Part shown: positions 52,335-62,497 of the stretch, piece after piece
Numbering within the stretch: the stretch's first letter is position 1
How the letters are laid out: each line of letters starts with the position of its first letter
Origin: Kalaharituber pfeilii
Lineage: Eukaryota > Ascomycota > Pezizomycetes > Pezizales > Pezizaceae
Length of the DNA: 64,000 bases
NCBI GenBank assembly: GCA_015179045.1
Contig: WHUZ01000105.1
Span: 1-64,000 of the forward strand
Reading direction: 5' to 3'
Position numbers and translations under genes: made by a program
The notes under the pieces: generated by a model
Databases searched by the model: none
What the model was told of the DNA's origin: nothing
Seen by the model: only the letters and a program-made list of their open reading frames with translations

Positions 52335-54225
52335 CTCTTCATCCACCACCTCTTATTTCACCACCCTCCGATCCTCCACCCCTTTTTCCACCACCTCTTC
52401 ATCCACCACCTCTGCATCCTCCTCCGGTTCATCCTCCCACTCTTCATCCTCCTCTTCATCTTCCCACTCTTCATCCTCCTCTTCATCCTCCTCTTCATCC
52501 TCCTCCGGTTCATCCTCTCACTCCCCATCCTCCTCTTCATCCTCTTCATCCGAGTCCTCCTCAGGCACAATGGGAACCCACCATCTCCAAGTCCACTCAC
52601 GTTCACCCCGAGCTCCTTCTTCGTCGCCGACCGCAATGGTCCTGCGAGCTGGGACACGCACCCCAATCATCCCACCCCTCAGGTTCGTCATCTCGCATTC
52701 TTGTGCTTCCTCATATTCATCGACTGAGGCATCCTCATACTCATCCTCGTCCACGTCCGAGTCCCAAACCGGGGTCGTAGCAGCGCATGAGGCAATGACT
52801 CTACCCCCGTAAAGGTGGTGCCAACGGTCGTAAAAATACACCGGCTGGTCTTCCCCTCCGGTCACCACCAGTACCTCCTTTGGCCCCAGGGGCCCACCCT
52901 CTTTAGCCTTCACCAAAGTCGCCTTCATCCTCGGCCTCATCAAGAACCTCCTCCCCTGCACATACTGCACCCTGACAGACATCTCCACCGTTCTCGGCAC
53001 CCCCGACTTCTCCACTTCATTCTCATGCATCGTCCAGACAACTTTGTTCCGCAAAGGCGGCCGCAGGACCCCATGAATCACCCATGCGGACGTAGTCGGC
53101 GTCGTAGTAGTGGTTACATACGACGTCAAGGGATTCGGAAATGGTATGCGCGCCCCCGGCAGCAGGTGTTCTATCCCCGCTGTTGCTTGAAGAGTAAATT
53201 TGGTCGTTCGCATCGTTGTGCTGGGTGTGCCAGTTACATGTCTGGGTTCAAAGGTAAGAATTATTGGGCCAGTGACCGGGTCTGAATCCAGCAAAGATGG
53301 ATCATCTGGCGCATCTTCAAACTCAAGCTCCAGCGTCGCCTGGTTAAATCTAAGCTTCTTCTTCCGTCGCCTGCTCTTCTGTCCCCCCTCCTCCAGTCCC
53401 ACATCCCCGCCCCCCTGGGCTGGAAATTTACTTCCAGCTCCACCAAACACGTTCTAAACCATCTTTCGTTGCCGGTCGGCTCCTTCATCCTCCACTTCGT
53501 AAAATGAACAAGCTTGATCCTCACCTCGAAATATGACTCCTTAAATTCGGCCGCTGCCACGAGCTCGCGCGGGATATGGAGCTCATGCGGTTGGTTGGTT
53601 AGTGGGGGGTTGCACAACTTGCACCGGTATCGGAGGTCGGGAATTTAGCACTCTTGCTTTTCGGGAAAAGTTCTCTGAAGGAGCCGCCGTCTAACGTGCC
53701 AGTGCGCTCGGTCCGGATGGAAGTACCAGCACCAGGTGGGGGTGCAGGTTCACCTTCGAAGAGGAGCGGGTATTTAAGTATGACACCATCGAAGTCCGAG
53801 TCCGCATCGCTGCCGGAGTACTCGGAGTCGGAGTCAGAGCCTGTATCAAAGTCGGCAAAACCCTCAAGGGCGTTTTCAGTCGCGGGTGCTACTTGCTCCG
53901 GCTGAATAGCTATCGGTGTACTAATAGTACCAGATGGGGGATCCGGGACGGCTACAGAATCACGGGCGCTCTTATCATTTCCTGCATTGACACTCTGCTC
54001 ATTGCCCCACCATGCGGAGCAATAGATAAAGCGTCATTGGTACCTTTCCCCAATGGTTCTGATGATCCCGATAACCCATCTCCGATCCGTTGCGGCAGTT
54101 GTTGGTCAACTTCCTCCCCGCCATCAACATTCGTGAACAGTGAGGTTCCATTTATTTCCGCCAGTAATTTTTTCTCTCACTTCAACAGCCAATTATTCTT
54201 TGGGTTTACTTTACTCTTCGTCTTC
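52335..54225 (-). CDS. Unrecognised multi-exon gene with a long acidic C-terminal repeat; start unresolved
   Basis: Exon 3 (53453-52518) encodes NVFGGAGSKFPAQ, a basic SRRRKKKLRF stretch and a beta-rich region (GPIILTFEPRHVTGTPST, WVIHGVLRPPLRNKVVW, QPVYFYDRWHHLYGG), then EEDSDEEDEEEDGE and TGA. Exon 2 (53553-53525, AEFKESYFE) and the end of exon 1 (ADFDTGSDSDSEYSGSDADS...KFPTSDTG, to 53625) join in phase through two 71-bp introns (53624-53554, 53524-53454). Further upstream a frame change near 53990 and the lack of an ATG leave the 5' end open. After the TGA the same frame continues for about 60 acidic codons to 52335. I do not recognise the family; no function is proposed. Confidence 0.5.
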
Positions 54226-54231
54226 TTTTAG

Positions 54232-55640
54232 CTCTGGAGAGATTTCGTTTTCCCTGTTTTTCTTCCTTTCTCAAAAATTGTATAGCAATTTCTTTCTTGC
54301 GTCAATCCCTCGCTAACGTTCCAGTAAGTGGACACTCGTTCTCATTAACGACGTTAGGAAACTAAGGTATACTAGTCCTCTCAACTTCCTTTCCTGTTTC
54401 TATATGCGCCTGCATTCCAGCTCAAATCACTTCATCTCAAAATTCCGAGCGGCCAATAAATCCCCGATTCGCCAAAAAATGTGTGATATGCGGAGCAGGT
54501 GGTTGCGGGGACTTGTGTTAATTGCCACCAGGCCACTCGTCCCAGTTTTTTTGTGTCGTTGAAGATTCTCGAATTTCGTCTAGGGAGTTGCAAACAACAA
54601 GTGACCGAGCGAAACGATGGGGTCGGGATGGAGATTTTGATTGAAGCCCTGACGGAAGTTGAAGTATACCTTACGCAACAACAGAACTACTAGTAGTTAT
54701 GCAAAGAGTACATAATTAACCAAGCGATGCAAGCGGGGAAGGGGCGGTGGGGGAGGGCGGGGCTTTATGACTTTTTTATCTCCTGGGATACGCCTGGTTA
54801 GAAGCAGCTGCGCAGCCGAGCGACCCCCCCAGCAAGAAACTTGGCAGGTAAGCCAAAAATGCCCGATTTAAAAGGATTGGGAATGCCTGATGTTTATTTA
54901 TGAGGTCTCTTACTTTTCTATATTTAATTGCTACCTAAGGATGTAGTTGTGATTTTATCGAAGTACAGAGTACGGCGCAAAAGGGTCCGCTCAGCTGCAC
55001 GTCTCAACATTCCAATGGGCAAGTGAGGCTCAAGCTGTACACAGTGCCTAGAAGAAAGTCTTCCGCACTGTGCAATATCAGGAAAGCGAGACTGGCATCT
55101 TACCGTAGGGGTAGAGTAACGATGGGCGTAAGAGTAACATGGTCTGGTTACACAATCCTTCCCCGCTTCTCAAATGCCTCACACAGCGCACCATATAACC
55201 AATATATAATTATAAAGTGTAGTGCTCGACTCTTGCTGATCAGAAGAACATCGTCCCGGTAGTATGCAAGTTCGTTACCAAAAGTAAAATTCGGCACTTC
55301 ATTGCGAATAACTTTTATCACCAGGGACAGTGAACCAGGGATTTCCTTCTTTTTTATCCTTATCCGGATTCTTCTGTACTCGAGGTCTCAAAGTCTGAAT
55401 ACTGACTGGAAATTCGGATATATCTGTTGCGCCTGCGAGGAGGGCCAAGAATTTTGTGACGTTGAAGGCTACAGGGGCATCGGCTTTGTCATCCTCCTAC
55501 TCCAAGCCCATGTCAGGAGTACACTGGGAGCGGTTGACCGTTAGTTATCTTAGTTGCGGACGGGGGTAGTTGGAGTGTTACAGCAACGATGAATATAGTA
55601 CTGTAGCAAATAAGGCGGCTGAAATTTTTCATGGTCTTCG
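54232..55640. other. Gene-poor DNA
   Basis: Open frames at 54499-54693, 55023-55262 and 55302-55544 lack recognisable motifs. I see no TIR, LTR or tail. Confidence 0.45.
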
Positions 55641-55642
55641 TA

Positions 55643-56347
55643 CAGTCTACCCTTGCTATAACGAAAACCAAAAATCTGGCACTTTTTTTTCGTTATAGCA
55701 AGGTTTCGTTATAGAATATTGTGGCAAGATTAGTCATGTCCTTGGCAGCTGAATTTAGAAGCCCGAGTACCTCAGGAGTTTATGGCAAGAGCTTTTAACT
55801 CTGTGATTTTCCTCCTTATGGAAATAACCGGAGTAGGAAAAAATGAGAGTACAAAATTGAGAGTACAGAAGTATTGATCAGGCACTATGCAGATGCAAAA
55901 ATCAATCATGTTGTTGAAGCAAAATTACCTACAAAGCCGAACCTCAGGCTAGCAAAGCAGCAACTATGCAAAGGGAAGACTGGAGCTGCAAAAACAAAAG
56001 GAAACCCTAGACGCAGTTCGAAAGCATTTCACAATGAATCCGGTACGAGTCAATCCAAGCACACCCTTTTTTGTGGAATTGGGCCAAAACTAACTAGAGA
56101 GTTTCTAGTTGTGCAATTGGGTGGTTCTTAATTAGTCATGCCTTCCACTAGCCATTTTTCGTTATAGAAAGAATTATTTGTATGCAGACAGAAACAACTT
56201 TCACTCAGACTAATTTTCGTTTCGTTATTTGGTGGATTTTCGTTATAGCAGGAGCTGTTTGAGTGCGAACGGAATAGTAGCTCCGTTCAATTTTCGGTAT
56301 AGCAAGGTTTTCGCTATAGCGAGTTTCGTTATAGCAAGGGCAGACTG
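55643..56347. mobile_element. pogo-like MITE (TA-flanked)
   Basis: It is 705 bp, TA at 55641-55642 and 56348-56349, termini CAGTCTACCCTTGCTATAAC / CAGTCTGCCCTTGCTATAAC. CGTTATAGCAAGG-type words recur inside both ends (55692-55715, 56157, 56238, 56297-56335), so the subterminal sites are multiple. CAGT plus TA duplication fits the pogo/Tigger/Fot group. A short + frame inside (55874-56131) has no recognised domain. Confidence 0.82.
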
Positions 56348-56349
56348 TA

Positions 56350-57390
56350 CTTGGCATTGGCTATACCGTGTGAAGAGCAATGGACGAAGGGCTTGTACAT
56401 ACAGGTATAAAAGCGACCCCGTACATGAGCGCAAGATTCTCATCGATAGTATAATTCTTCACACCCTTAACACGCCTGTAATGGATGTATGTACACCCTC
56501 AATTGATGGATGGATGCATGCCAAGGGATATGTAGTGCTTTATTAGATCGGAGTGTCGTACCGTACATTGAGCCATCGATCGCTGCGTAATGCTGATCTA
56601 CCTTTCATAACACATACACATATGCCAGCTAGCATAGGCTCGTTGCTATTAAAAAAAAGCAACATCACCAGAATACTGTATGTAGAACCTGTAGAGTACC
56701 AGTCAGCGTTGGCAAGAGGAGTAATGGAACACTATTGGGATAAGTTACCATTTGCAAGGAACGCACACAGCCGGGATCTTGCGCAGTTTCCGGATGTGAC
56801 AACAAAAAATCAGACCCGTGACTGCAAATCACCCTCAAGTGGGCTTAAATTGCAGAGCATGGGCGAATAGGTAAAAGTAATCTGTGCACATTTGCTAGGC
56901 CTATTTGCAGCATATAAGTGATGTTCCATTTGGTATATACAAAATCCTATGCTCCGCATACTTTGAGCTGCCATGTCTCAATGATCCTACCCTAAGATGT
57001 TATTTATCCCAAACCTATTTCTAGAAAGATTAGGACGTTCGGTGGCACTCGGACTAATATGGAGAGAACAGTACTGTCATATGCAAGCATACATCTCCGC
57101 TTATGCAAACGCATAGATATACTGGGCTATTATGCACTGTAAAATCATTGTGTGCAGACACTCTCAAGCTATATAATAGAAACACATAGATAATAGGGCA
57201 TTTTCTGAACTTCTGGCTACAGGACAAACTTGGTTTTTGCATTCCAATTAAATGGGCAATGTTACTTTATGCCCATGCCCCGTCCCTCAATTCCGCTACA
57301 TCCTCCTACTATACCGGACCTTCTAATGCGATGTTAAGGTACGTATTCAAGTGAAATATCACCTCAAATAAAAAACACACGTTCACAGAC
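56350..57390. other. Gene-poor DNA
   Basis: No feature recognised. Confidence 0.4.
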
Positions 57391-57403
57391 AATCAATATA
57401 TGA

Positions 57404-57725
57404 AAACTGGAAGACTCCCCCCTACATTGAAAAAGACACACTCATTGGAGAGGGCAAGAAGACCAGCTCCGTCGTGGTCTACTTGGAGGACCCTCAAGAC
57501 ATTGACAGGGTGCGACTTGGAGGGAGATGGCTCAAGGCGAGCCAGTACGAGGCGGAGAGAGGAAGGAGATAAGACAGACTGCTGGCCGTTTTCCCCGCAA
57601 CACACATACAGACCCGCGGGCCCCATGTATTTAAGTTTAGTTAGTTACTTTCCTTTTAAATAAAACCTCGCCTTAGCCCGTAGGGCGGCATGCGAGTAAT
57701 GAAATAAAAAAAAAAAAAAAAAAAA
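57404..57725 (+). mobile_element. 5'-truncated half-LINE fragment
   Basis: Exact duplication AATCAATATATGA (57391-57403, 57726-57738). It keeps the end of the ORF1-like domain (GEGKKTSSVVVYLEDPQDID, RVRLGGRWLKASQYEAERGR), stop, 3' UTR, stem-loop 57667-57696 and poly(A). This is the fifth element carrying this C-terminal domain directly before a LINE tail. Confidence 0.85.
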
Positions 57726-57738
57726 AATCAATATATGA

Positions 57739-58079
57739 GTAACCAAGGAGTAGATTAGCTCTTGCCTTACATCCATGCAAATATCCGAGATGAAACTCTT
57801 ATAACTGATGCCCCGCTGCTGAAGACCTCAATTCACTCCGTTATGCTCCAGAGCCATTCAACTCACTACTACTTGTATCTAGCTGCCCATTTACACGACG
57901 GACCACTATCTACAAGGGTGTAATTGGTTAGACAACCGCGGAATTCTATTTATTTGCTTCTTCCCCCTCCACCCTGTTGTTTTCAAGAAGTCAAGTTGAA
58001 AGTTTCACTTTACGTTGGCCTCTTTTTCCCTTTCTGATACTTACATGTCTTCCACATCTCCACCGCTTACTACTAGCCT
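57739..58079. other. Unassigned DNA
   Basis: No feature recognised. Confidence 0.4.
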
Positions 58080-58541
58080 GCCGAGGTGCGTAACCCCGCT
58101 TGCAGCTGTTCGCCATGGCAGGGTCCCTGGACCGAAGTCCTTATGGCCCGGAGACAGGCACCTGTGCAACTACCTACACATTCGACCCCTTGTAAAAAGA
58201 CACAAAGATACCACTACTTCGGTGATGCGGAGGAAACCCAAAGCGAGAGCCCAATGTCCCATGAGAACAATCAAGCACGAATACCCAAATATCCCCCCAG
58301 ACAATCAAGCAGTCATGTCCATCTCCTCCACATCCCTCTCCTTCCCCTTTCCGTCCACCTTTGAAGTTCTGTCCCAGTCATACAGGCACGAGTGGTGCCA
58401 TTTGCCTGATAACCGTATCTTCGCTGGTGTTTGACTATCTGATTCTACCTCCCCCTCTAGGTAGATAACAATCGAGCTAGTCTTCTTTCCCTCCCTCCTT
58501 TCTTTATTCACCAACCATCTTGCCGCGACAATCCTCCCCAT
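58080..58541 (-). mobile_element. Decayed ORF1-type fragment ending in the second tail family
   Basis: On the minus strand: WLVNKERREGKKTSSIVIYL and KIRLSGKWHHSCLYDWDRT, the Tad1-type ORF1 RNA-binding domain, stop near 58305, then at 58128-58085 CCTGCCATGGCGAACAGCTG and AAGCGGGGTTACG. No poly(A) remains. It suggests that the second LINE clade also had ORF1-tail elements, or an ORF2-deleted copy. Confidence 0.55.
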
Positions 58542-59028
58542 CCACGGGTTCGCCTAATTTGAGACATTTACGGTCACTGAAGAGATCGCAAGGAATATTA
58601 TAATTGCCACTCTGATGTAGAAAGTGGTGTATCCCAGTCTGTCGATGTGTTTAACGTCATTGCATCACCAATGCTTTTATTGCTGCTTACGGCACTCGAT
58701 CGTATGAAGAGCTCCAGCGCTATCCTCCCCTTTATCGCCGGTGGAGGGATTTTTTTCTTTTGGGGCAAGCGAAGACGTGGGTAGAGGGCCACAGGAGCGG
58801 GAGGTTGGCAGATTACTGGAGACATTGCTTTGGTGAAACCCGCGTAGTGGGCAAAGAAAGTGATAGGGCTACAATGTGGTGTATCTGTCGAGCTTGAGAA
58901 GACTGATATTTTCCTAAGAACCTTGTAGCTGTTTTGTCAATACAAACAGAGAGAATTCGTCAACCCTCTGCTAGAGCACTTCAGACACAACAATATATAA
59001 CGGGATATTGTATAGCGAGCTGGGTGTT
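58542..59028. other. Unassigned DNA
   Basis: No feature recognised. A short minus-strand open frame (58598-58825) has no motif. Confidence 0.4.
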
Positions 59029-59859
59029 ACGGCTAAGGCAAGACTTACGGGATACCGACCCGAGAAGCACCGCCAGTTCCGTATAAGTCGTGTGCTGAAC
59101 ATGTAGCTGATCACTACTAGGCAACGCATGGAACACTATGGGCCCGAGACACGGCGGTCGCCTATAGAAGTGTGTCAAGCAGTAAGTCATACAGACTAGC
59201 AACTGCACATGGTTTACAAACTAAGATGCGTACATGCATTAGTCGCTACTGACCTTCCTAATGTATGTTTCTACTACGTCTCCTTATCTACATGTCTTAT
59301 CTATATTCATCATGTCATTGTCATATCATGTTGATGGTCAGGAAGTCTATATAAACGGGCCGAATAGATAGCTAGAAGAAATCAAGACACTAGCGGTGTT
59401 CTAAGTTGAACTCTCACTTAATGCTCTCGCATAACCTTTTGCCGTCCGCTTCGCTGCCTTCGTGAACCCGGACTCGCCTCAGTGCCACTCTCGCGAGCCC
59501 AGCGACGCCTACGCTAACACTGGGTAAATAGCTCCACGCTAAAAGGTGACCTCTGACAAGCATTTCGGGATGTCGGTACAATGTATACGGGTAAAAAGGA
59601 TGCGACCTGAGTGCGTATTGCAGTCTCAAAAGTGTATATAAGTGGTGTTCATGGCTGTGTGTTCTCCTTTCCTTTTCTCTGTACGCAACCTCTTGTATTT
59701 AGTTTCTACTAAGTAGAGTGGTTATCTGCTGTGCCGACCCGCTGAACTGCTGTGAACCGCCTTACCGCTGCGAACTGCTGAACCGTCGCCTGCCGCCTCC
59801 TGCCTGCCTGCGCTCCGTAGATCGCCGTCATCCACGGGCCCTAGACCACGACTGCCGTT
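59029..59859 (+). mobile_element. Possible solo LTR (weak)
   Basis: TGTTACGGCT at the left and TGCCGTTACA at the right are near-inverted TG..CA termini, with a GTATATAAGTGG box at about 59634 followed by pyrimidine-rich sequence. The flanks CTGGG / CAATA do not match, so this may be chance. Confidence 0.3.
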
Positions 59860-60160
59860 ACACAATAACAAAAGGAAAAGGAGGCAGCAAAGAAAGCGAA
59901 GGAAGCTCTACAAAAGGGCAAAAAAGCAGCACAAGCCCAACGGGTTGCTGGTCGTCAAGAAAGCCATTGATTCCCATGTGTGATATGATTCTTCTCTATT
60001 TGAGATCATTTTCTTTTGTCTTTTTGGCTCTCTAACATATGTTGCTTCTTGCTCTCTTGGATATCACTATAGGCTTTCATTTAATTGCAATAGCGTCTTT
60101 GGTCTTTCCCATACCATGTTAATCTTCGGTATATACACATTACTTAAGCTTCCTCATCGG
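59860..60160. other. Unassigned DNA
   Basis: A short lysine/alanine-rich frame (KEKEAAKKAKEALQKGKKAA, near 59875-59960) could be a transposase C-terminal remnant, but this is not supported by other motifs. Confidence 0.3.
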
Positions 60161-60177
60161 GTACTAGTCACTTCTTG

Positions 60178-61648
60178 GATGGCCAGCCTTCATCCGACGG
60201 TGTAACAATCTCTCCGACCGCATAAGCGCCTCATCAACGTCCTACCCGCTGAAACCTACATAGATCGAAAGCTCTCGGTGAGCTGAGCACTTTGATCTAA
60301 TTTTCTTTCTCAAATACCCAACACTGCGGTTTTCCCCCGAGGGGTTAAATCGCGAGGAATCCTCAGCTCGACACCCCGTTGCCAGCACACCAACCAAATC
60401 CCTGTCTCTGCCAAGACGCCACCCACACACTCAATAAGATGTCGAAGACTGCGCCATTCTACGTAAGGGAATGGCAGGGGACTCTCGCACAGTTGGGAGC
60501 CGCCAGAATCACTCCGATCAAAGTCTTCCAGGCGTTATGGAGGCATGAGAGGAGGCAGGCATATATTGATGAGGGCGCCACACTAATAATCACGGGGCTC
60601 AGGGGCAATGAAATGACCGTCTGGGCCTTGGATAAAGGGGACCCACTCCCCGCCGGGTTTGCAGACGCGTTCTTGCCGGCGGAGCGACCGTCGCCACCGC
60701 CACCTCCACCACCACCACCACCGCCACCACCACCACCGCCACCGCCACCACCGCCACCGGTACTGGGATTCAGCCCCATCACGTGCGTGGAGACCCAACC
60801 GGAGGATCCAGCGCCACCACCACCACCACCACCACCGCCACCACCACCACAATCGCCATCTATCTTGGGGAAGCGAAAGGCGGTCCCACCCACCCCCAGT
60901 CGTAAGAGGAAGGGGAAGATGCCTGCGCCCGACTACAACTATCAATTGAAACGCCAACTCAGCGACGAGGAGGCGAAGAAGATTGCGGCGTCGGGTACGT
61001 CACAGCCACCACCAGCACCACCATCTCAGCCACCAACGCCTCCTCCGCCATCGGGCAAAAGGGAGGCGCTTCCGAGTCAAGAGAAGGCTTTTCAGAGCCA
61101 CCAAGCACGCCGGCGGTCCGGCAATAAGGGACCCACCGCCACCACCACTCCACCGGCCAAAACCGATGCCAAAACAAGAGGTAAACACGGCATTGTGATA
61201 CACGGAATTGCCTTGCGGAAGGACCTGGGGAAGGTAAAGGCATGGCTGGAGGCCTCGAACCGGGATCTGGGAAAGATAGACGGTATTCGCTGGCTAAGGA
61301 GGAAGACAATCTTGGTGGAGGAAGGCAAGAAGACGAGCTCGGTGGTGGTATTCTTGGGGAAGGAGGTGGAAGTGGAAAGGGTGAGGTTGAGCGGAAGATG
61401 GTTGAAGGCGGTCCGTTATGAGCCGGAGAGGGGAAGGGTGTAGGGGATCATATCGGACTCCACCCGCGCTATTGAAGAAGTCTGCGGGCATTACATGTAG
61501 TTAGAACTGATAGGGGGGTTTAGGATTGGTGCTTTTAGGCGGGAATGTTTCTGTCGTGGTTTTTAACTTTCTCTTTATTTTTTAGCACAACATCGCCATA
61601 GCCCTTAGGGCGGCCTGCGATTAATGATAAAAAAAAAAAAAAAAAAAA
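60178..61648 (+). mobile_element. Complete ORF1-only non-autonomous LINE (half-LINE), copy 3
   Basis: Exact 13-bp duplication TAGTCACTTCTTG (60165-60177, 61649-61661). 5' UTR with CCGCTGAAACCTACATAGAT-type block and hairpins shared with copies 1 and 2, one intact ORF (60439-61443), stem-loop 61592-61621 (ATCGC/GCGAT, inner GCCC-TTA-GGGC) and poly(A). The first 60 bp differ from copies 1 and 2, so it is a distinct subfamily. Confidence 0.88.
60439..61443 (+). CDS. Half-LINE ORF1-like protein (334 aa), polyproline-rich with RRM-like C terminus
   Basis: An upstream in-frame ATG (60379) exists, but 60439 has the CAATAAGATG context used by the other copies. Residues 1-75 form a compact charged domain (PFYVREWQGTLAQLG, RITPIKVFQALWRHERRQAY). 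Two long polyproline runs flank VLGFSPITCVETQPED, the motif shared with copies 1 and 2. Next NYQLKRQLSDEEAKKIAASG, a linker, and the C-terminal domain (GIVIHGIALRKDLGKVKAWL, IRWLRRKTILVEEGKKTSSV, RVRLSGRWLKAVRYEPERGR). No zinc knuckle. Probably an RNA-binding or RNP protein acting for the element (inference). Confidence 0.76.
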   Translation: MSKTAPFYVREWQGTLAQLGAARITPIKVFQALWRHERRQAYIDEGATLIITGLRGNEMTVWALDKGDPLPAGFADAFLPAERPSPPPPPPPPPPPPPPPPPPPPPPVLGFSPITCVETQPEDPAPPPPPPPPPPPPQSPSILGKRKAVPPTPSRKRKGKMPAPDYNYQLKRQLSDEEAKKIAASGTSQPPPAPPSQPPTPPPPSGKREALPSQEKAFQSHQARRRSGNKGPTATTTPPAKTDAKTRGKHGIVIHGIALRKDLGKVKAWLEASNRDLGKIDGIRWLRRKTILVEEGKKTSSVVVFLGKEVEVERVRLSGRWLKAVRYEPERGRV

Positions 61649-61879
61649 TAGTCACTTCTTGATGAAAACAACATGCCGCTTTACTATTATTGCCAAGCAC
61701 AGGCATCGGATTTTGGTCATGCTGACAACACCAGGCTGAGTGGAAACGTGGTGTTGTGAATTGCCTTTATTTCCTTCCCTCATTTTTTGCTGTTCTAAGT
61801 TGCTAGAAAGGATTTATAAAAATAGTACATTGAAGGCAGGATGCATACATAGAAGGGCCTTCGCCAAGTATCCAATTTC

Positions 61880-61937
61880 TAGTCTCATGCCAAGCCCCTG
61901 CGCTCGGAGAGTGCCCTAGGGGCTTGGCATGAGACTA
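61880..61937. repeat. Perfect 20-bp inverted repeat with 18-bp loop
   Basis: TAGTCTCATGCCAAGCCCCT at 61880-61899 and its exact reverse complement at 61918-61937. The flanks TCCAATTTC (61871-61879) and TCCAACTTC (61938-61946) agree at 8 of 9 positions, so it may be a 58-bp fold-back insertion with a 9-bp duplication. Confidence 0.7.
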
Positions 61938-61997
61938 TCCAACTTCGGCATACACTGCCGCATCCTTCGGAAAGTCAGGTGACGTCAATGCGGCCGG

Positions 61998-62497
61998 TTT
62001 TTTTTTTTTTTTTTTTTTTTATTTCATTACTCGCGTGCCGCCTGATAGGCTACGGCGAGGTGTTAGGTACATAAAGAACAAATAGTAACTGATAAATCAT
62101 AAAGAGACGTAGAGTGTGTGAAACAAAGAAACTAGCTCGCTGCCCAGTCCAACACCTCAACCAGTTTCATCCCCTCCTTCTCCCCCTCTTTCTTCTTCCC
62201 CTTCTCCCCCCCCTTTGGCATCTTCATCCCCGCCTCGCCTCCCGGTAATCTCTTCTTCCACGCCTCACAGTCTTTCGTTATGTGTCTGTAATTCTCGAGG
62301 GCTTTTCCACACCACCTGCACTCCGGTGACTCTTCTTTTCCTATCTGGTATCTCCATTGTCTCAGTCCTTTGTCCCCCATTATGCCTGCGAGTGTGGACA
62401 CCCTCCTTCTGGTCCCCAGGTATTCCAGTGGTCTGTACATCAGTTGTAGTCTCTTTCTCTCCTCCCCTCTCCTGCTCTTTGCCTCTTGTCGGATGCC
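61998..62497 (-). mobile_element. 5'-truncated LINE 3' end, near-identical to LINE A
   Basis: T-tract, stem-loop (CTCGC/GCGAG), and the last about 125 codons of ORF2 (QEAKSRRGEERKRLQL, ILG-type GIMGDKGLRQWRYQIG, CRWCGKALENYRHITKDC, VEVLDWAAS). Only a few substitutions separate it from 12031-12530. GCCGGT at both ends is a possible short duplication. Confidence 0.85.

Noticed and set aside
55874..56131. 85-codon frame in the pogo-like MITE as a transposase remnant
   Set aside because: No HTH or DDE motif is recognisable; I keep the element as non-autonomous.
59029..59859. Full LTR retrotransposon based on the TGTTACGG...CCGTTACA ends
   Set aside because: Flanking duplications do not match and there is no internal coding or second LTR; kept only as a weak candidate.
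60459..60957. Glycine- and tryptophan-rich antisense frames
   Set aside because: They arise opposite CCACCG proline runs; the sense frame holds the conserved ORF1 domain.
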